From: Adiantum capillus-veneris
Taxonomy: Eukaryota; Streptophyta; Polypodiopsida; Polypodiales; Pteridaceae
DNA: 64,000 nt
Reading direction: 5' to 3'
Assembly: GCA_014529385.2 (NCBI GenBank)
Contig: CM043944.1
Coordinates: forward strand, 176,236,740 to 176,300,739
The notes beneath the pieces were generated by a model. That model was not told where the DNA came from. It saw only the letters and a list, made by a program, of their open reading frames with translations, and ran no database searches. A program made the translations under genes and the position numbers. Position 1 is the first letter of the stretch. Each line of letters begins with the position of its first letter. Of the stretch, positions 45,020 to 56,814 are shown piece after piece.

Positions 45020-45410
45020 GATAATTAAACTTATGTATAGATTATTTTGTGTTTTGGTACCCTCAAAAACCTTAGTTGCTACTCTTCTTTACCTTTGAAA
45101 ATCAGTGCTAAAGCAGCCACACCCGTGGTTTAGACATTGTTGATTGCAAAGACTAGTGGAGAGGGTCTAACATTTCTTGATTGATTATGGTTCCTATTGA
45201 GCTTACTCATAGCTCAATGGTTAAGCCAAACGCAAGCCCTAAGCGCTCCATTATTAAGACTATAGTTCCCAACGATGTACCTCAAACTAAGTCCTTCTCA
45301 ACCAAGATAATAGATCCTTGTCCCACTTACCCTATTGCAATGAACATGCCCAAACTTTCATGGAGAACTCAAGGACCTCTCTTCTTAAGCAAAAAAAAGA
45401 GAAGCCAATA

Positions 45411-45422
45411 GCTCTGATACCA
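45411..45422 (-). other. Primer binding site of element C
   Basis: The minus strand reads TGGTATCAGAGC, an exact match to the standard initiator tRNA-Met site, one base after the LTR end. Confidence 0.9.
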
Positions 45423-45423
45423 A

Positions 45424-45465
45424 CGTAATCGAAATGGCCTATGAACTTTGAGAATAGCGGAATTA
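45424..45465 (-). mobile_element. 42-bp remnant of the 5' LTR of element C
   Basis: It matches the last 42 bases of solo LTR G (with 'ttcataggccatttc') and then stops. The next base to the right begins element D in the opposite orientation, so a rearrangement removed the rest of C's LTR and the 5' half of D. Confidence 0.8.
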
Positions 45466-46714
45466 GGAGTTTATGTACTTCATGATGCAGACCAAACTCT
45501 CCCACAAACAAATGAGGTGGGAAAATTTCCTTTTGCAATTCATTTTCATATTGCTCACGTTGTTGGCAAGCATAAAATTAAGTAGCCGATGCACTCTCAA
45601 GACGATCAAGAGTGAATGTGGTATCCATCACAACTCACAATGATCTATCTTCTATGATAGATGGGTACGCTATCGATCCCAATTTAAGAGATGTGATTTC
45701 AGACCTTGTACTAGGGAAGAAGGAAGAACCATTTACCCTACAAGATGGTTATCTTCTCTATGACAACAAACTATGCGTTACTAACTCACTAACGTGAGAA
45801 AGTAATATATGAATCCCCTACTCCTCCTTATACGGGGCATAGAGAGATTTAGTCTACCCTAAAAGGGATAGAAACATACTTTTATTGGCCTGCCATGAAA
45901 TCTAACATACAAGAGTATGTTTCAAAATGTGTGGTATGCCAAAAGACGAAGTTTGATAGAGGGAAGTAACTTGAATTGCTTCAACCTTTGTCAATCCCTA
46001 ATTCACCATGGGAGAGCATAACCATGGATTTTATCTTTGGATTGCCCAAGTCTATCCATAGGAATACAGGAATATGGACGATAGTAGACCGGTTTAGCAA
46101 ACAAGCAACCTATCAAAAAGAGTATCAAGGCCCATCAAATGGAAACCCTCTTTATATCACAAATGTTCAAATACCATGCCTTCCCAATGTCTATAGTGTC
46201 AGATAGAGATCCTAGAATGACCAATAATTTCTAGAAGGGTCTCTTTGAGAATTTAGGTACAAGGCTAAACTTTTCTTCGGCCTATCACCCGCAAATGGAT
46301 GGCCAAAGTGAAATAGCTAACCTAACAATTCTTGATCTACTAAAAGCTTATGTCATAGAAGTAGATCAAAAGTCCCAATGGGAGAAGTACTTACCTTTAG
46401 TGGAGTATGCTTACAATAACATTGTACATACTTCCATGAGAAAAGCACCTTCTGAGGTGATAGAGGGAAGACCAAAAAGTCCCCTGCTACTCAAGGTACA
46501 TGGGAAGATCTTCGTTGCAAACGAATATAGCCGAGACCTACAAGAATCTTTCCAAAAGATTAAGGATGCTATATCCATCTCTCAGCAAAGGCAAAACGTT
46601 GTTGTTGATAAGCACAGAAGAGCTCTAACCTTTAAACAAAATGATTGGGTCTTGCTTAAGTTTCCCAAGGCTCGATTAAGGCACACAACGGGCAAGAATC
46701 CTACAGGACACTAA
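45466..46714 (+). pseudogene. Element D RNase H end and integrase
   Basis: The frames read NPNLRDVISDLVLGKKEEPFTLQD as the linker, then a zinc-binding region (YFYWPAMKSNIQEYVSKCVV, about 45880-45940), the core ITMDFIFGLPKSIHRNTGIW and YHPQMDGQSEIANLTILDLL with the catalytic Glu, and VEYAYNNIVHTSM. Several stops and small deletions are present, e.g. after RFSKQA near 46105. Confidence 0.88.
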
Positions 46715-47094
46715 AAGTACTATGCTAAGTTAGCAAAAAAGTACTATGGTCCCTTTCATATTCTTAGGCCAATCAATGAGATGACCTATCAACTCAAGTT
46801 TTCCAACCATTGGCTCATACACAATGCTTTCCACGTGAGCCTACTAAAGCCTTACAAAGGAAAGACACCTCAAGAAGCAACCATTGAAGACCCACCGGAG
46901 ATCGAGGACCAAGAAAAGGTGCTGCAGTCCGAGTCCATTCTCCGACACGAACACAAGGTATTGAGAGGCGGTAAGACTATCCGATGATGTCTTATCAAGT
47001 TTAAAAATTATCCTTTTGAAGATGGTAGATGGATGCAAGGCATACAATTAAAGGATAACCTAGACCTTGTCAATGCTTACAATGATTCCCTAGA
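46715..47094 (+). pseudogene. Element D integrase C-terminus and chromodomain
   Basis: ILRPINEMTYQLKF and HNAFHVSLLKPYKG form the GPY/F-type module. LQSESILRHEHKVLRGGKTI, then CLIKFKNYPFEDGRWM and LDLVNAYND form a chromodomain, the part of chromovirus integrases that directs insertion to methylated-histone chromatin. A TGA at 46985-46987, replacing a probable CGA, splits the chromodomain. Confidence 0.85.
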
Positions 47095-47452
47095 ATAAGC
47101 AAATGTAAATACGTATAAATGTACAAAGTCTCTGTCTTATAAAACTCTCTTTTTCTTTATTGTGCACAAATGTTAATAAGTATGCATGCTTAGGATCATG
47201 TTTGTGGAGACGACGTCTCCCGAACACCAAGTAGAGCTTGTCACTCTACTATGGAAGATTGATACGGACTAATGTGTAGACATGCTTGCAGCAACTAAGG
47301 CTCTCAAGCACCAAATGGATTAGTCATCCATTCTGGAATGGTGTCGTAGGTTAAAATAGGGATCCTCTACCCGCTAGCAAACGGACTAATGACTAGGCTT
47401 TATCTTCTCTACCTCATAGTCAAGGACGACTATGATTTCAAGAGAGAGATAA

Positions 47453-47813
47453 TGTCATAAAAAATAATATCTAATTCTCCCAAATGATTTTCTCATGTTA
47501 AACTGATCATTTAATATGGGAAGTACTAGGGGAGTAAAAGCTAGAATATTGGTAAGGATGTCAGAAGGATGTCAGACCGGTCTCAGCAGGGATCCAAAGG
47601 AGGAAAAATAGGGATCCAAAGGGGGGCGGTCTGCAAAAGAGCAATGTGCATCAATGGAGCTCAAAAGACCTAAGGTTCATCCCCATTAAGACCTCCATAA
47701 GCTAAGGTTTCAAAAATTAACTAAAAAGTCCAATGGCCAAAGGTGGGAAAATTGGATGGTTATGGGAAGACTAAAAAGTCTTCCCACATCCCTAATGATA
47801 GGCGATGAGAGAG

Positions 47814-47877
<64 letters not shown>

Positions 47878-48343
47878 CCAAGCTCTCCCCAAAGGGAAGA
47901 ATGGACACATGGCAGGCTCCTAGCCCAGTTGCCCCAATCTCCCCTCAAATCCTATTGGATGGCCATAGAGGAGGACCAATGAGAATTAGGCTAGAGTAAA
48001 ATTAGTCTAATCAGTTTAAAAATGCTTGATAATAGAATAAATATAAATTAATATCCCTAAAAGACTATTGGACAGTCTACCAAGGGGTCCAATGAGCATC
48101 CAACAGCCCAATGGCTTGCTTGATTCCTATTGGCCAAAAGACAAAACGGTCCAATGAGAGTTTAAATAAATTATTTAATTACCTAAAGCTCTCACAAAAG
48201 AAGAAAGGGGGACACATGTCACAAGTCTATCAATTATGCTTCTTATTTATTGCCTAAGCCCAATGGGAAGCCAGCAAGAGAAAAAAGCAAGAGGGGTCGA
48301 CCAACTAGAGAGAGAGTTGGCATTTTTTTTACTAACTCACTTT

Positions 48344-48380
<37 letters not shown>

Positions 48381-49034
48381 CTTATGTGTTGAGCAATAAC
48401 TCCATCTCCTTCTCCAAGCATTGAGAAGTAGAGGCCTACACCAACAACTCTTGGCTATGGAATGCAAATCCAACCAAGAGCCAAGCTTCAATGGCATTCT
48501 CATCTCCTCTAGCATGCTAATTACTAAGCTAAGCTATAATATTAGAGTGACTATGTGACGAGAATACTTCTTTCTCGTAAGATACATCTTCTTCTTCTCA
48601 AATTTTCCTCATTATCTGCTAGCTCTCACCATTTTTGAAGGTGTGTGAGGTCTTGGGACTGAGGCTAGGGACACTAGGTCCGTCTTTCAAGCATAATTTG
48701 GTGCATGAAGCTTCCATCTTCGTTGCACCAACGAGTTTTGTCAAGGAACAATAAGATTGTATTGTACAAAAGTCTCCTTGGATGGGAGAAGCTATAATAC
48801 AAAGCCTTTTTGGAGGGGGGACTAGCTCCATGTAAATTTGGTCCTCAACGGTTGTCAATTTTCTATTTCTCTCTCTTTTGAAGTATTGTCTATGCCAAAC
48901 TAGTTAGGTGTAAATTACTATGTTGCTTTCTCAAATTAAGTACTCTATGCTCATTAGAAACTTGTTCTTAATGAAATGCTCACTATGTTATCAATTTTTG
49001 CTACACACAAGTTACTAGTGCATTAAATGTTACA
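47453..49034 (+). mobile_element. 3' LTR of element D
   Basis: 1582 bp, TGTCATAAAAAATAATATC...TTAAATGTTACA. It matches E's LTR (60412-61989) in inverse orientation and shares its first part with family H/C/G. Two CA repeats lie inside (about 47817-47874 and 48350-48376). The next five bases, CATAG, belong to LTR F. Confidence 0.9.
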
Positions 49035-50101
49035 CATAGCATTTAGTTAACAGGGCATGAACAATACTTTTGCAAGAGAGAGAGAGAGTTTAGAGAACAT
49101 GACAACAGTTGAGGACCGGATTTATGTGGAGCCGGTCCCCCCTCCAATAGGCATTTGTATTATGGCTTCTCCCATCAAGAGAGACTTGTTACAATACAAT
49201 CTTCGTGTTTCTTGTTGTCATAAAATATAATATATAACTTTACCAAATGATTTTCTTATATTAAACTGATCATTTAGTATGGGAAGATAACAGGGGAACA
49301 AGAGTTAGGATATAGATATGTGCTTCTAAGCCTATCTCAACAGGGGACCAAAAGGAGAAATGGTTGCATCTCAATAGGGGTCCAAAAGGAGAGGGTCTAC
49401 CAAAGAGCAATGTGCAATAAGTGCTTCTAGATTTACCTCAGCGAGGGACCAAGAGGAGAGATGGTTACATCCCCTATTAGAGGAGAGATGGTTACATCTC
49501 AATAGGGGTCCAAAAGGAGGTAGTCTATCAAAGAGCAACGTGCATTTAATGGAGTTTAAAAGACCTTAGGGTTGGCTTCATTAAAGACCTCCAAAAGTTA
49601 GTGTTAAAAAGTCCTTTGACCTTACGCAAGCTAAGGCTAACCTCGAGATGTGAATCCTACCCAAGCATGAGGTGCTAAGATGCTTAAAGTGGTTGTGGGA
49701 ACCTTACCCAAAGCTTGAGGTGATTTTTATGCTTAAATGACTAAGGTTTTTGAAATGTTAAATTTAAAGATAAATTCTCAAGAGGCATGAACTTTTCCAT
49801 GCTTGATTGACCAAGGCTTGAAGTATTCAATTCAAAACAAATGACTTAAGAAGCATAAAAGACACATGCTTGCTTGATTGACCAAGTCCTTGAAGTACTC
49901 AATTTCCAAATGACTTAATAAGCATAAAAGACACATGTTCAAATGATCCTCCACATGTGGCCCTCATGATGTGCTTGAATGTTATTGGATAGGTTTTAAA
50001 GGGGTCCAATGAGAATTTAGATACATAAAAATAAATAATTAAGTTCTTTCTCTCAAAGAGAAAAAAGAGGACACATGTCCAAATGAAATAATAAAATAAT
50101 A

Positions 50102-50151
<50 letters not shown>

Positions 50152-50187
50152 GTGTGGACCAAGCATGAGAGGGGGGTATACTCTCCT

Positions 50188-50219
<32 letters not shown>

Positions 50220-51311
50220 ACACACACACACACACACATTCTCTCATTGTGTGGAGTGCAAAGTGCAAGAGCTCCATCTGCTTCTCAAAGCTTGTTGAGA
50301 AGTGGAGAGCCTACACCAACACTTTTGGCTATGGAATGCAAATCCAACCAAGAGCCATGCTTCAATGCTTAAGCTTGCCATCTTCTTCTTCTTCATTACT
50401 ATGCTATTATGCTATGCTAAGCAAAAAGAGTTATGATAAGTGAGGAACTATTTCTTTCTCCTATGAATGATTCTTCTTCCTCTTCCCTACCCTCATTCCC
50501 CGCTAGCTCTCTCCACCTTTGAAGGTGTTTAAGGCTTTGGGACTGAGGCTTGGGATAGTTAATGCTTTTTGCAAAGTTTATGTTATGCTCGTGATGCATG
50601 AAGCTTTCCATCTTCATATAAGCATCACCAAAGTCACAAAGAACACAAAGATTGTATTGTAACAAGTCTCTCTTGATGGGAGAATCTATAATACAAACGC
50701 CTTTTGGAGGGGGGGATCGGCTCCAAGTAAATTCGGTCCTCAAATATTGTCATGTTATCTAATACTCTCTCTCTCTTGCAAAAGTATTGTTCATGCCAAG
50801 TTAATTAAGTACTATATGTTCATGTTGCTACCATCAATTAAGTTCACCCTTATGTTCTCAAAGTAATCTCATAAAAATTCTCACTCTAATTCTCTTAATT
50901 CTGCTATTCTCAAAGTTCATAGGCCATTTCCATTACACTTGTGACCTAGGTGATGCAATGAAGATGGAAAGCTTCATGCATCACGAGCGTAACATAAACT
51001 TTGAGGAAAGCATTAACTATCCTAAGCCTCAGTTCCAAGGCCTCAAACACCTTCGAAGGTGGAGAGAGCTAGCGGGGAATAAGGGTAGGGAAGAAACATT
51101 TCATAGGAGAAAGCATTAGTTCCTCTCTTATCATCACTCTTCTTGCTAGCATACATAATAGCATAGTAATGAAGATGGAGAAGATGGCAAGCCTTAAGCA
51201 TTGAAGCATGGTTCTTGGTTGGATTTGCATTCCATAGCCAACAGTGTTGGTGTAGGTTTTCAACTTCTCTACTTTCTTGGAGAAGGAGAGCGAGCTCTTG
51301 CACTTTGCACA

Positions 51312-51354
<43 letters not shown>

Positions 51355-51370
51355 GCGCGCACGTGTGTGT

Positions 51371-51401
<31 letters not shown>

Positions 51402-52078
51402 GAGTATACCCCCCAAGCATGCCCCTAGCTTCCTTGGTCAATCCCCCCTTGTAGCTCAAGCTTGATGCTCATTGGACCCCTCCAGGCCTAGCCAATCACA
51501 AGCAGGAGGCATTACAAGTAACAAGGGTAGTCTTGGGACAAGTGTCCCCCTTTCCCCTTTGAGGGAGAGTGCTTGATAAATGCTAAAACAATTAATTAAA
51601 TTAAGTAATTTATCATTGGACCCCTTAGGTGGCCAACCAATAGGCTTTAGGCACACCATGAGGGCAACATGAGGAGGAACTTGACAAGTGTCCCTTTTAC
51701 TCTCTTTGTACCAAGCTTGCCTTGTGTGAGTAAGTGTGTGTTCTCTCTCATCCCACCTCTTGTAGGGCTCACCCCCTCCCTGTAGGGATTGATCATTGAC
51801 TTTTTGACACCTCAAGCCCCTCACCGTTGGGCCTGGTTCCCACCACAAGCTTGGCCCTTATGCCCCTCAACCTTGGGCCCGGTTCCCACCTCACAATCAT
51901 CAAGCACCTCAAGCACCTCAAGCCATAGCTTACCTAAGGTCAAAGGACTTTTACACTAACCTTTGGAGGTCTTTAATGAAGCTAACCCTAAGGTCTTTAA
52001 GCTCCATCAGCTAGCTTGCTCCTTGACAGATCATCTCTCATTTGGGCCCCTTTACCATTGGCCCCGTGTCAAGATAGA
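49035..52078 (-). mobile_element. LTR F, interrupted by solo LTR G
   Basis: On the minus strand, 52078-50943 and 49215-49035 together match H and G LTRs ('atgagagatgatctgtcaagg', 'gtggttgatcatt', 'cttgatgggag', 'attgttcatgcc'). The first roughly 120 bp of U3 are missing on the right next to a CT repeat, and about 130 bp of U5 are missing on the left at D. A run of 30 G (51371-51400) and a GA repeat (about 51318-51350) lie inside, at the same place as the C-run/CA repeat in H. Confidence 0.85.
49216..50937 (+). mobile_element. Solo LTR G
   Basis: 1722 bp, TGTCATAAAATATAAT...CCATTTCCATTACA, flanked on both sides by CTTGT (49211-49215 and 50938-50942). No internal region remains, so it is the usual product of recombination between two LTRs. 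It contains a TA repeat (50103-50138) and a CA repeat (about 50190-50238). Confidence 0.95.
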
Positions 52079-52106
52079 CCTGATTTGGGTTATAAGTATT
52101 AGAGAG

Positions 52107-52162
<56 letters not shown>

Positions 52163-52637
52163 TAATCAAGGCATGGTGCACGGAGGGGCTATATTGTGCG
52201 TGCAGGGAGTAAAAAAGAAAAGTCATTCTGACCTGTCGTTGCTGTGCGCAAAGCCAATGTCATTGTTGTGCGCAATAAAAAAAAGCAATAACTTTAAGCG
52301 CGATTCGGCCATGTTAGCATCTTAGGCTTACCAAGTATGGGGTACCCAATCCTAGAAAATGGAAAAATCGCTCATTAGTTGGAGCTAGAAAAGGGAAGGA
52401 GAGAGGTAGATAAGAAAGTGAACGGTGAGGGAGGGAAGAGGGGACAGGCCACGTGCAAGGCATGCCCCTCTCTTACCCTTTTCGTCGATCTCCCCTTCAA
52501 CTGTGTCGTCCACGACTGCAGCCTAGACCTGCTGCTCTCTCGCTCTCTCGCCTTGCGAGGTAGCTTGACAGAGCCCTCTCTCTCTCTCTCTCTCCCCCTA
52601 GTGCTGTGCTACAGGCCTACTGCCTCTCGCTCAAGAG

Positions 52638-52681
<44 letters not shown>

Positions 52682-52732
52682 GGCAGCGCCTCTGAATGCC
52701 AACGCAACCCTCTCTCTCACGCATGAAGAGAG

Positions 52733-52786
<54 letters not shown>

Positions 52787-53168
52787 GCGCTCTGACTTTG
52801 CATGCAAGTAGGGCTGAGGGGAGGGTGCGCGAGGTGGGGCTGAGGGGCTCCTGTTGTGAGGATCAGTACGAGGAGGGGAGGAAAGGTGAGTTGTAGGTGT
52901 ATGGCCATGGGGAGGGCCGGGCGCGCGGGGGGGGGCTCTCTCTATCTATCTCTGTCACGCAGCAGGCCTGTCTGCATGCACGCGCACCATTCAAAGTGCC
53001 TCCGCCTTGGAGATTCGAAGCATCTTTCAATTATTGGATTTTATTTCACGTCTCCCAGTAACAAGACGTCTCCCAAGTAAATAAAATTGTTTGAATTACT
53101 GTCCAGGCGCTTACCCTATTAGCAATTAGGATCATCCAGCGCAATCGAAGTGGGCGGTCTCCCACACG
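52079..53168 (+). promoter_or_regulatory. Upstream region and 5' leader of the RH42-like gene
   Basis: CT-rich tracts at 52111-52160, 52576-52594, 52640-52679 and 52738-52783 precede the gene. Such tracts can act as plant pyrimidine patches or GAGA-factor sites; that role is inference. A possible leader intron is GTGAGT at 52886 to CAG at 53106 (221 bp), which would remove an upstream ATG at about 52902. No clear TATA box was identified. Confidence 0.45.
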
Positions 53169-56145
53169 ATGGCACACGGGGAGCGCGAGAAGGAAAGGAG
53201 CAGAGGACGGGACAGGACCAGGGACCGCGATCACGATAGAGATCGGGAGAGAGACAGAGAGAAGGAGAAGGAGAGAGAGGAGAGGAAGGAGAAAGAGAAG
53301 AAGAGAGAGAGAGACAAGGAGAGGGAAAGAGAGGAGGAGAAGGAGAGAGACAAAGAGAAGGAGAGCCGCAGGAAGCATCACAGACATGAGCGTGATTATG
53401 AGTCTGATGTTGAAGCTCCTTCTGAAAAGGAAAGGCATGACAGAAGCAATCGGGACGACAAGGATCGACAACTCGAGCGAGGCAGGGAGCGAGGCAAGGA
53501 CAGAGATGATGCTAAAGATCGTGAAAGGCAAAAACGCCGGGATTCTGATCGCCGCGAGAGGGAGAAGCGAGACAGGGACAGAGATGGTGATGATGATAGA
53601 AAACGGCGGAAGCGGGATGCTGAACCAGAGGAGAAGGAGTCCAGTCGTAGCGAGAAAAAGAAGGTTAGGGATAGAGAGCCTGATCCAGACAGAAATAGGG
53701 AAGATGAAGAAGAGAAGGATCGGGAACGGCGGAGGCGACGCAAAGAGGAGGAAGCAGAACTAAGAGCTAAGAAAGATGCCCCACCACAGGAGGAGGACCT
53801 TGAAGAGGAGCAGAAGAAGCTGGAGGAAGAGGCCGAGAAACGGCGCCGGAGAGTTCAGGAGTGGCAGGAGCTTCGGAGAAAGAAAGAGGAGGAGGAGATG
53901 AAAAAGAGAGGAGACACCTCAGCTGCTCAGCCTAATAGTGGTAAGGCATGGACATTGGAAGGCGATGACTCAGATGAAGAAGATGCGGATGGGAACAAAG
54001 TGAAGATTGACATTGGTCCTATTGAGAATGGTGGAGATATTTTTATGGGAGATATACAAGTGGACACCATCATGGAAGGAGATCAAGCAAATGCTAATGT
54101 TTCAGCTGCATTAGCAACAGCTGCAGCTGAGGAGGATGATGTTGATCCTCTTGATGCCTTCATGAACTCGATGGTTTTGCCAGAAGTCGAGAAGTTGAAT
54201 GCAGAGGAAGCACTTCGGGCTGAAAGTGCTACACCTCCTCATGCTGGACCTGCAAAGGAAAAGGAGGGGTATGCCACCTCTAATGGCAAGACTTCCTTGA
54301 AAGTGCTTTCTAAGTCTGTCACTGGGCGAATTCTTCCTGGTGACGGAAGTGATTCTGAGGAAGCAGACAATGAAATGGAAGATGATGCAGATGAAGATGA
54401 TGATGAATTTATGAAAAGAGTGAAAAAGACCAAAGTCGAGAAGTTGGCTCTTGTGGATCACTCCAAGATTCAGTACATGCCTTTCAAGAAGAGCTTTTAT
54501 ATTGAGGTTAAGGAGATAACACGTATGGTGCCAGAGGAAGTGGCTGCTTACAGAAAGGAGCTAGAATTGAGGTTACGTGGAAAGGATGTACCGAGGCCCA
54601 TCAGAACTTGGAATCAGACTGGTCTAGGCTCCAAAGCCTTGGAGATGATTAAAAAAATGGGTTTTGAGAAACCCATGCCCATTCAGGCCCAAGCTCTTCC
54701 CATCATCATGAGTGGCAGAGATTGCATTGGTATCGCCAAAACAGGATCTGGAAAAACCCTCGCATTTGTTTTACCCATGCTGCGTCACATCAAGGACCAG
54801 CCACCGCTTGCCTCAGGCGATGGCCCTATAGGTATAATCATGGCTCCTACACGAGAGCTTGTTCAGCAAATATATAATGATATCAAAAAGTTTTCAAAGG
54901 CTATGGGCTTGACTGCAGTGCCTGTGTATGGTGGATCTGGTGTGGCTCAGCAGATTAGTGATTTGAAGAGAGGCACAGAGATTGTGGTTTGTACACCTGG
55001 CAGAATGATTGACATTTTGTGCACGAGTGCTGGAAAGATCACAAACCTAAGGAGAGTAACGTACTTAGTGTTGGATGAAGCGGATCGCATGTTTGATATG
55101 GGATTTGAGCCGCAAATAACCAGAATTGTTCAGAATACTAGACCAGATCGACAAACTGTCCTGTTTTCGGCAACTTTTCCACGGCAAGTGGAAGGCCTTG
55201 CAAGAAAGGTATTAAACCGCCCTGTGGAAATTCAGGTTGGTGGGCGCAGTGTTGTAAATAAGGACATCACCCAGACAGTAGAGGTACGACCAGATGGGGA
55301 GAGGTTCCTTAGATTGTTGGAACTCTTGGGTGAATGGTTTGAAAAGGGTAAGATACTTGTCTTTGTTCACTCACAAGACAAATGTGACAATCTTTTCAAA
55401 GATCTTGTGAAGGTTGGATATCCATGCTTGTCTTTGCATGGTGCAAAAGAACAGACAGACAGGGAGTCGACCATTAGTGATTTCAAGAGCAATGTGTGCA
55501 ATCTCCTGATTGCGACGAGTGTCGCAGCCAGAGGTTTGGATGTGAAAGAGCTTGAGCTAGTCGTCAACTATGATGTACCAAATCATTATGAGGATTATGT
55601 TCATAGGGTTGGCCGCACAGGGAGAGCTGGGAGGAAAGGCACAGCCGTCACCTTTATTTCGGCAGATGAATCAAGGTATGCTCCTGATCTTGTTAAAGCT
55701 TTAGAACTGTCAGAGCAGCCTGTGCCGGAAGATTTAAAAAAGCTGGCTGAGGACTTTATGGCCAAAGTAAACCAGGGTACAGAGCAGTCACACGGTAGTG
55801 GATATGGTGGTAGTGGTTTCAAATTCAACGAGGAGGAGGATGAGGCCATGCGAGCTGCCAAGAAGGCTCAAGCAAAGGAATATGGGTTTATAGAGGAAGA
55901 GGACAAATCAGATTCTGATTCTGAGGATGATGGTATTCGAAAAGCTGGAGGTGATTTGGCGCAAGTTGCTGCTGCTGCCGCTGCCATGGTTGCAAAGGCC
56001 GTCGGACAACAACCTGCTCTAGGAGTTTCGAATCCTCTGTTATCAGCGGCACAGGGTGTAGCAGGGATTTCAATGCCAGGTTCTCTTGGTTTGCCAGGTG
56101 CCACTGGAGGACTAGCAAACTTGCCAACCATGTCAGGCACAGCAG
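53169..56145 (+). CDS. RH42: DEAD-box pre-mRNA splicing helicase Prp5/RH42, exon 1
   Basis: Protein of 1145 residues when joined to exon 2. Residues 1-260 are an Arg/Asp/Glu/Ser-rich tail typical of splicing factors. An acidic linker with DPLDAFMNSM follows, then the Q motif and helicase core: AKTGSGKT (from residue 523), PTRELVQQ, TPGRMID, DEAD (from 636), SATF (from 667), ATSVAARGLDV and HRVGRTGRAG (from 812). Prp5/DDX46 proteins remodel U2 snRNP at the branch site during pre-spliceosome formation in the nucleus. No frameshift or stop was seen. The start is the first ATG of the frame; length fits plant RH42. The assignment to RH42 rests on the RS-like tail, the DPLDAFM motif and the C-terminal domain. 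Confidence 0.93.
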
Positions 56146-56353
56146 GTTTGAGTTCTGAGATGCTTTGTCTTCATTTTAATTGCATGAATGTGCCTGTGGT
56201 TCTCTATGTATGGTCTACTATACTTCTTCATGCTCAAAATTCAACTGTGGTTTACTGATGTAAAAGTTTGTGCTGATCAGGTTCATATTACTTTTTGGGG
56301 TGGATGCGTGTAACATTCAATGACAAATTTACTTTCGCTTCCTTGATGTGCAG
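56146..56353 (+). other. RH42: Intron of the RH42-like gene
   Basis: 208 bp, GTTTGAG...GATGTGCAG. Joining AGCAG to GTCTGTCG keeps the frame (A-G-L-S) and total coding length is divisible by three (3438 nt). The unspliced frame would end at 56258. Confidence 0.85.
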
Positions 56354-56814
56354 GTCTGTCGTCTATCCCTGGACTTGGCTTTCCTGGCTTGGGGGTTGGT
56401 GGAGTTGCTCCTGTTGCTAATGAAGCTGCTGCAAAAGCAGCAGCATATGCAGCTGTCTTGAATTTGCAGCACAATCTTTCCAAGATTCAAGCAGATGCCA
56501 TGCCTGAGCACTATGAGGCAGAGCTTGAGATTAATGATTTTCCCCAGCATGCACGGTGGAAGGTCACTCACAAGGATTTCTTGGGTCCTATCAGCGATTG
56601 GACCGAAGCAGCCATCACAACTCGTGGGCAGTATTTTCCTCCTGGCAAAGTACCGGCACCTGGCGAGAGAAAGTTATATCTATTTATTGAGGGCCCCTCT
56701 GAAAATTCTGTCAAGAAGGCCAAGGCAGAAATCAAACGGTTATTAGAGGAGTGCACTGCCGCAGCTTTAGCCCTCCCAAGTGGTGGTCGACCTGGGAAGT
56801 ATTCGGTTCTGTAA
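56354..56814 (+). CDS. RH42: DEAD-box pre-mRNA splicing helicase Prp5/RH42, exon 2
   Basis: The exon encodes the C-terminal Gly/Ala-rich linker and a KH-like domain (HYEAELEINDFPQHARWKVT; ITTRGQYFPPGKVP; RKLYLFIEGPSENSVKKAKA), a conserved feature of Prp5/DDX46 in plants and animals. It ends with TAA at 56812-56814. Confidence 0.92.

Larger units (their letters stand above)
21874..45465 (-). mobile_element. Element C: chromovirus-type Ty3/gypsy element split by B
   Basis: Minus-strand order from right: LTR fragment, initiator tRNA-Met primer site, gag, protease, reverse transcriptase, RNase H, integrase (interrupted by B), polypurine tract, LTR fragment. It has the same family LTR start (TGTCATAA) as H and G. 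Both LTRs are truncated: about 250 bp remain on the left and about 42 bp on the right. The integrase C-terminus and chromodomain are deleted. Confidence 0.85.
45466..49034 (+). mobile_element. Element D: 5'-truncated chromovirus with complete 3' LTR
   Basis: The sequence starts inside RNase H (shared with C's 42.1-42.3 kb segment), continues through integrase and chromodomain, and ends with a polypurine tract and an LTR. gag, protease and reverse transcriptase are missing. Confidence 0.85.

Noticed and set aside
53046-53743. Minus-strand Leu/Ser-rich ORFs opposite the helicase N-terminus
   Set aside because: They are shadows of the GA-rich Arg/Glu coding region.
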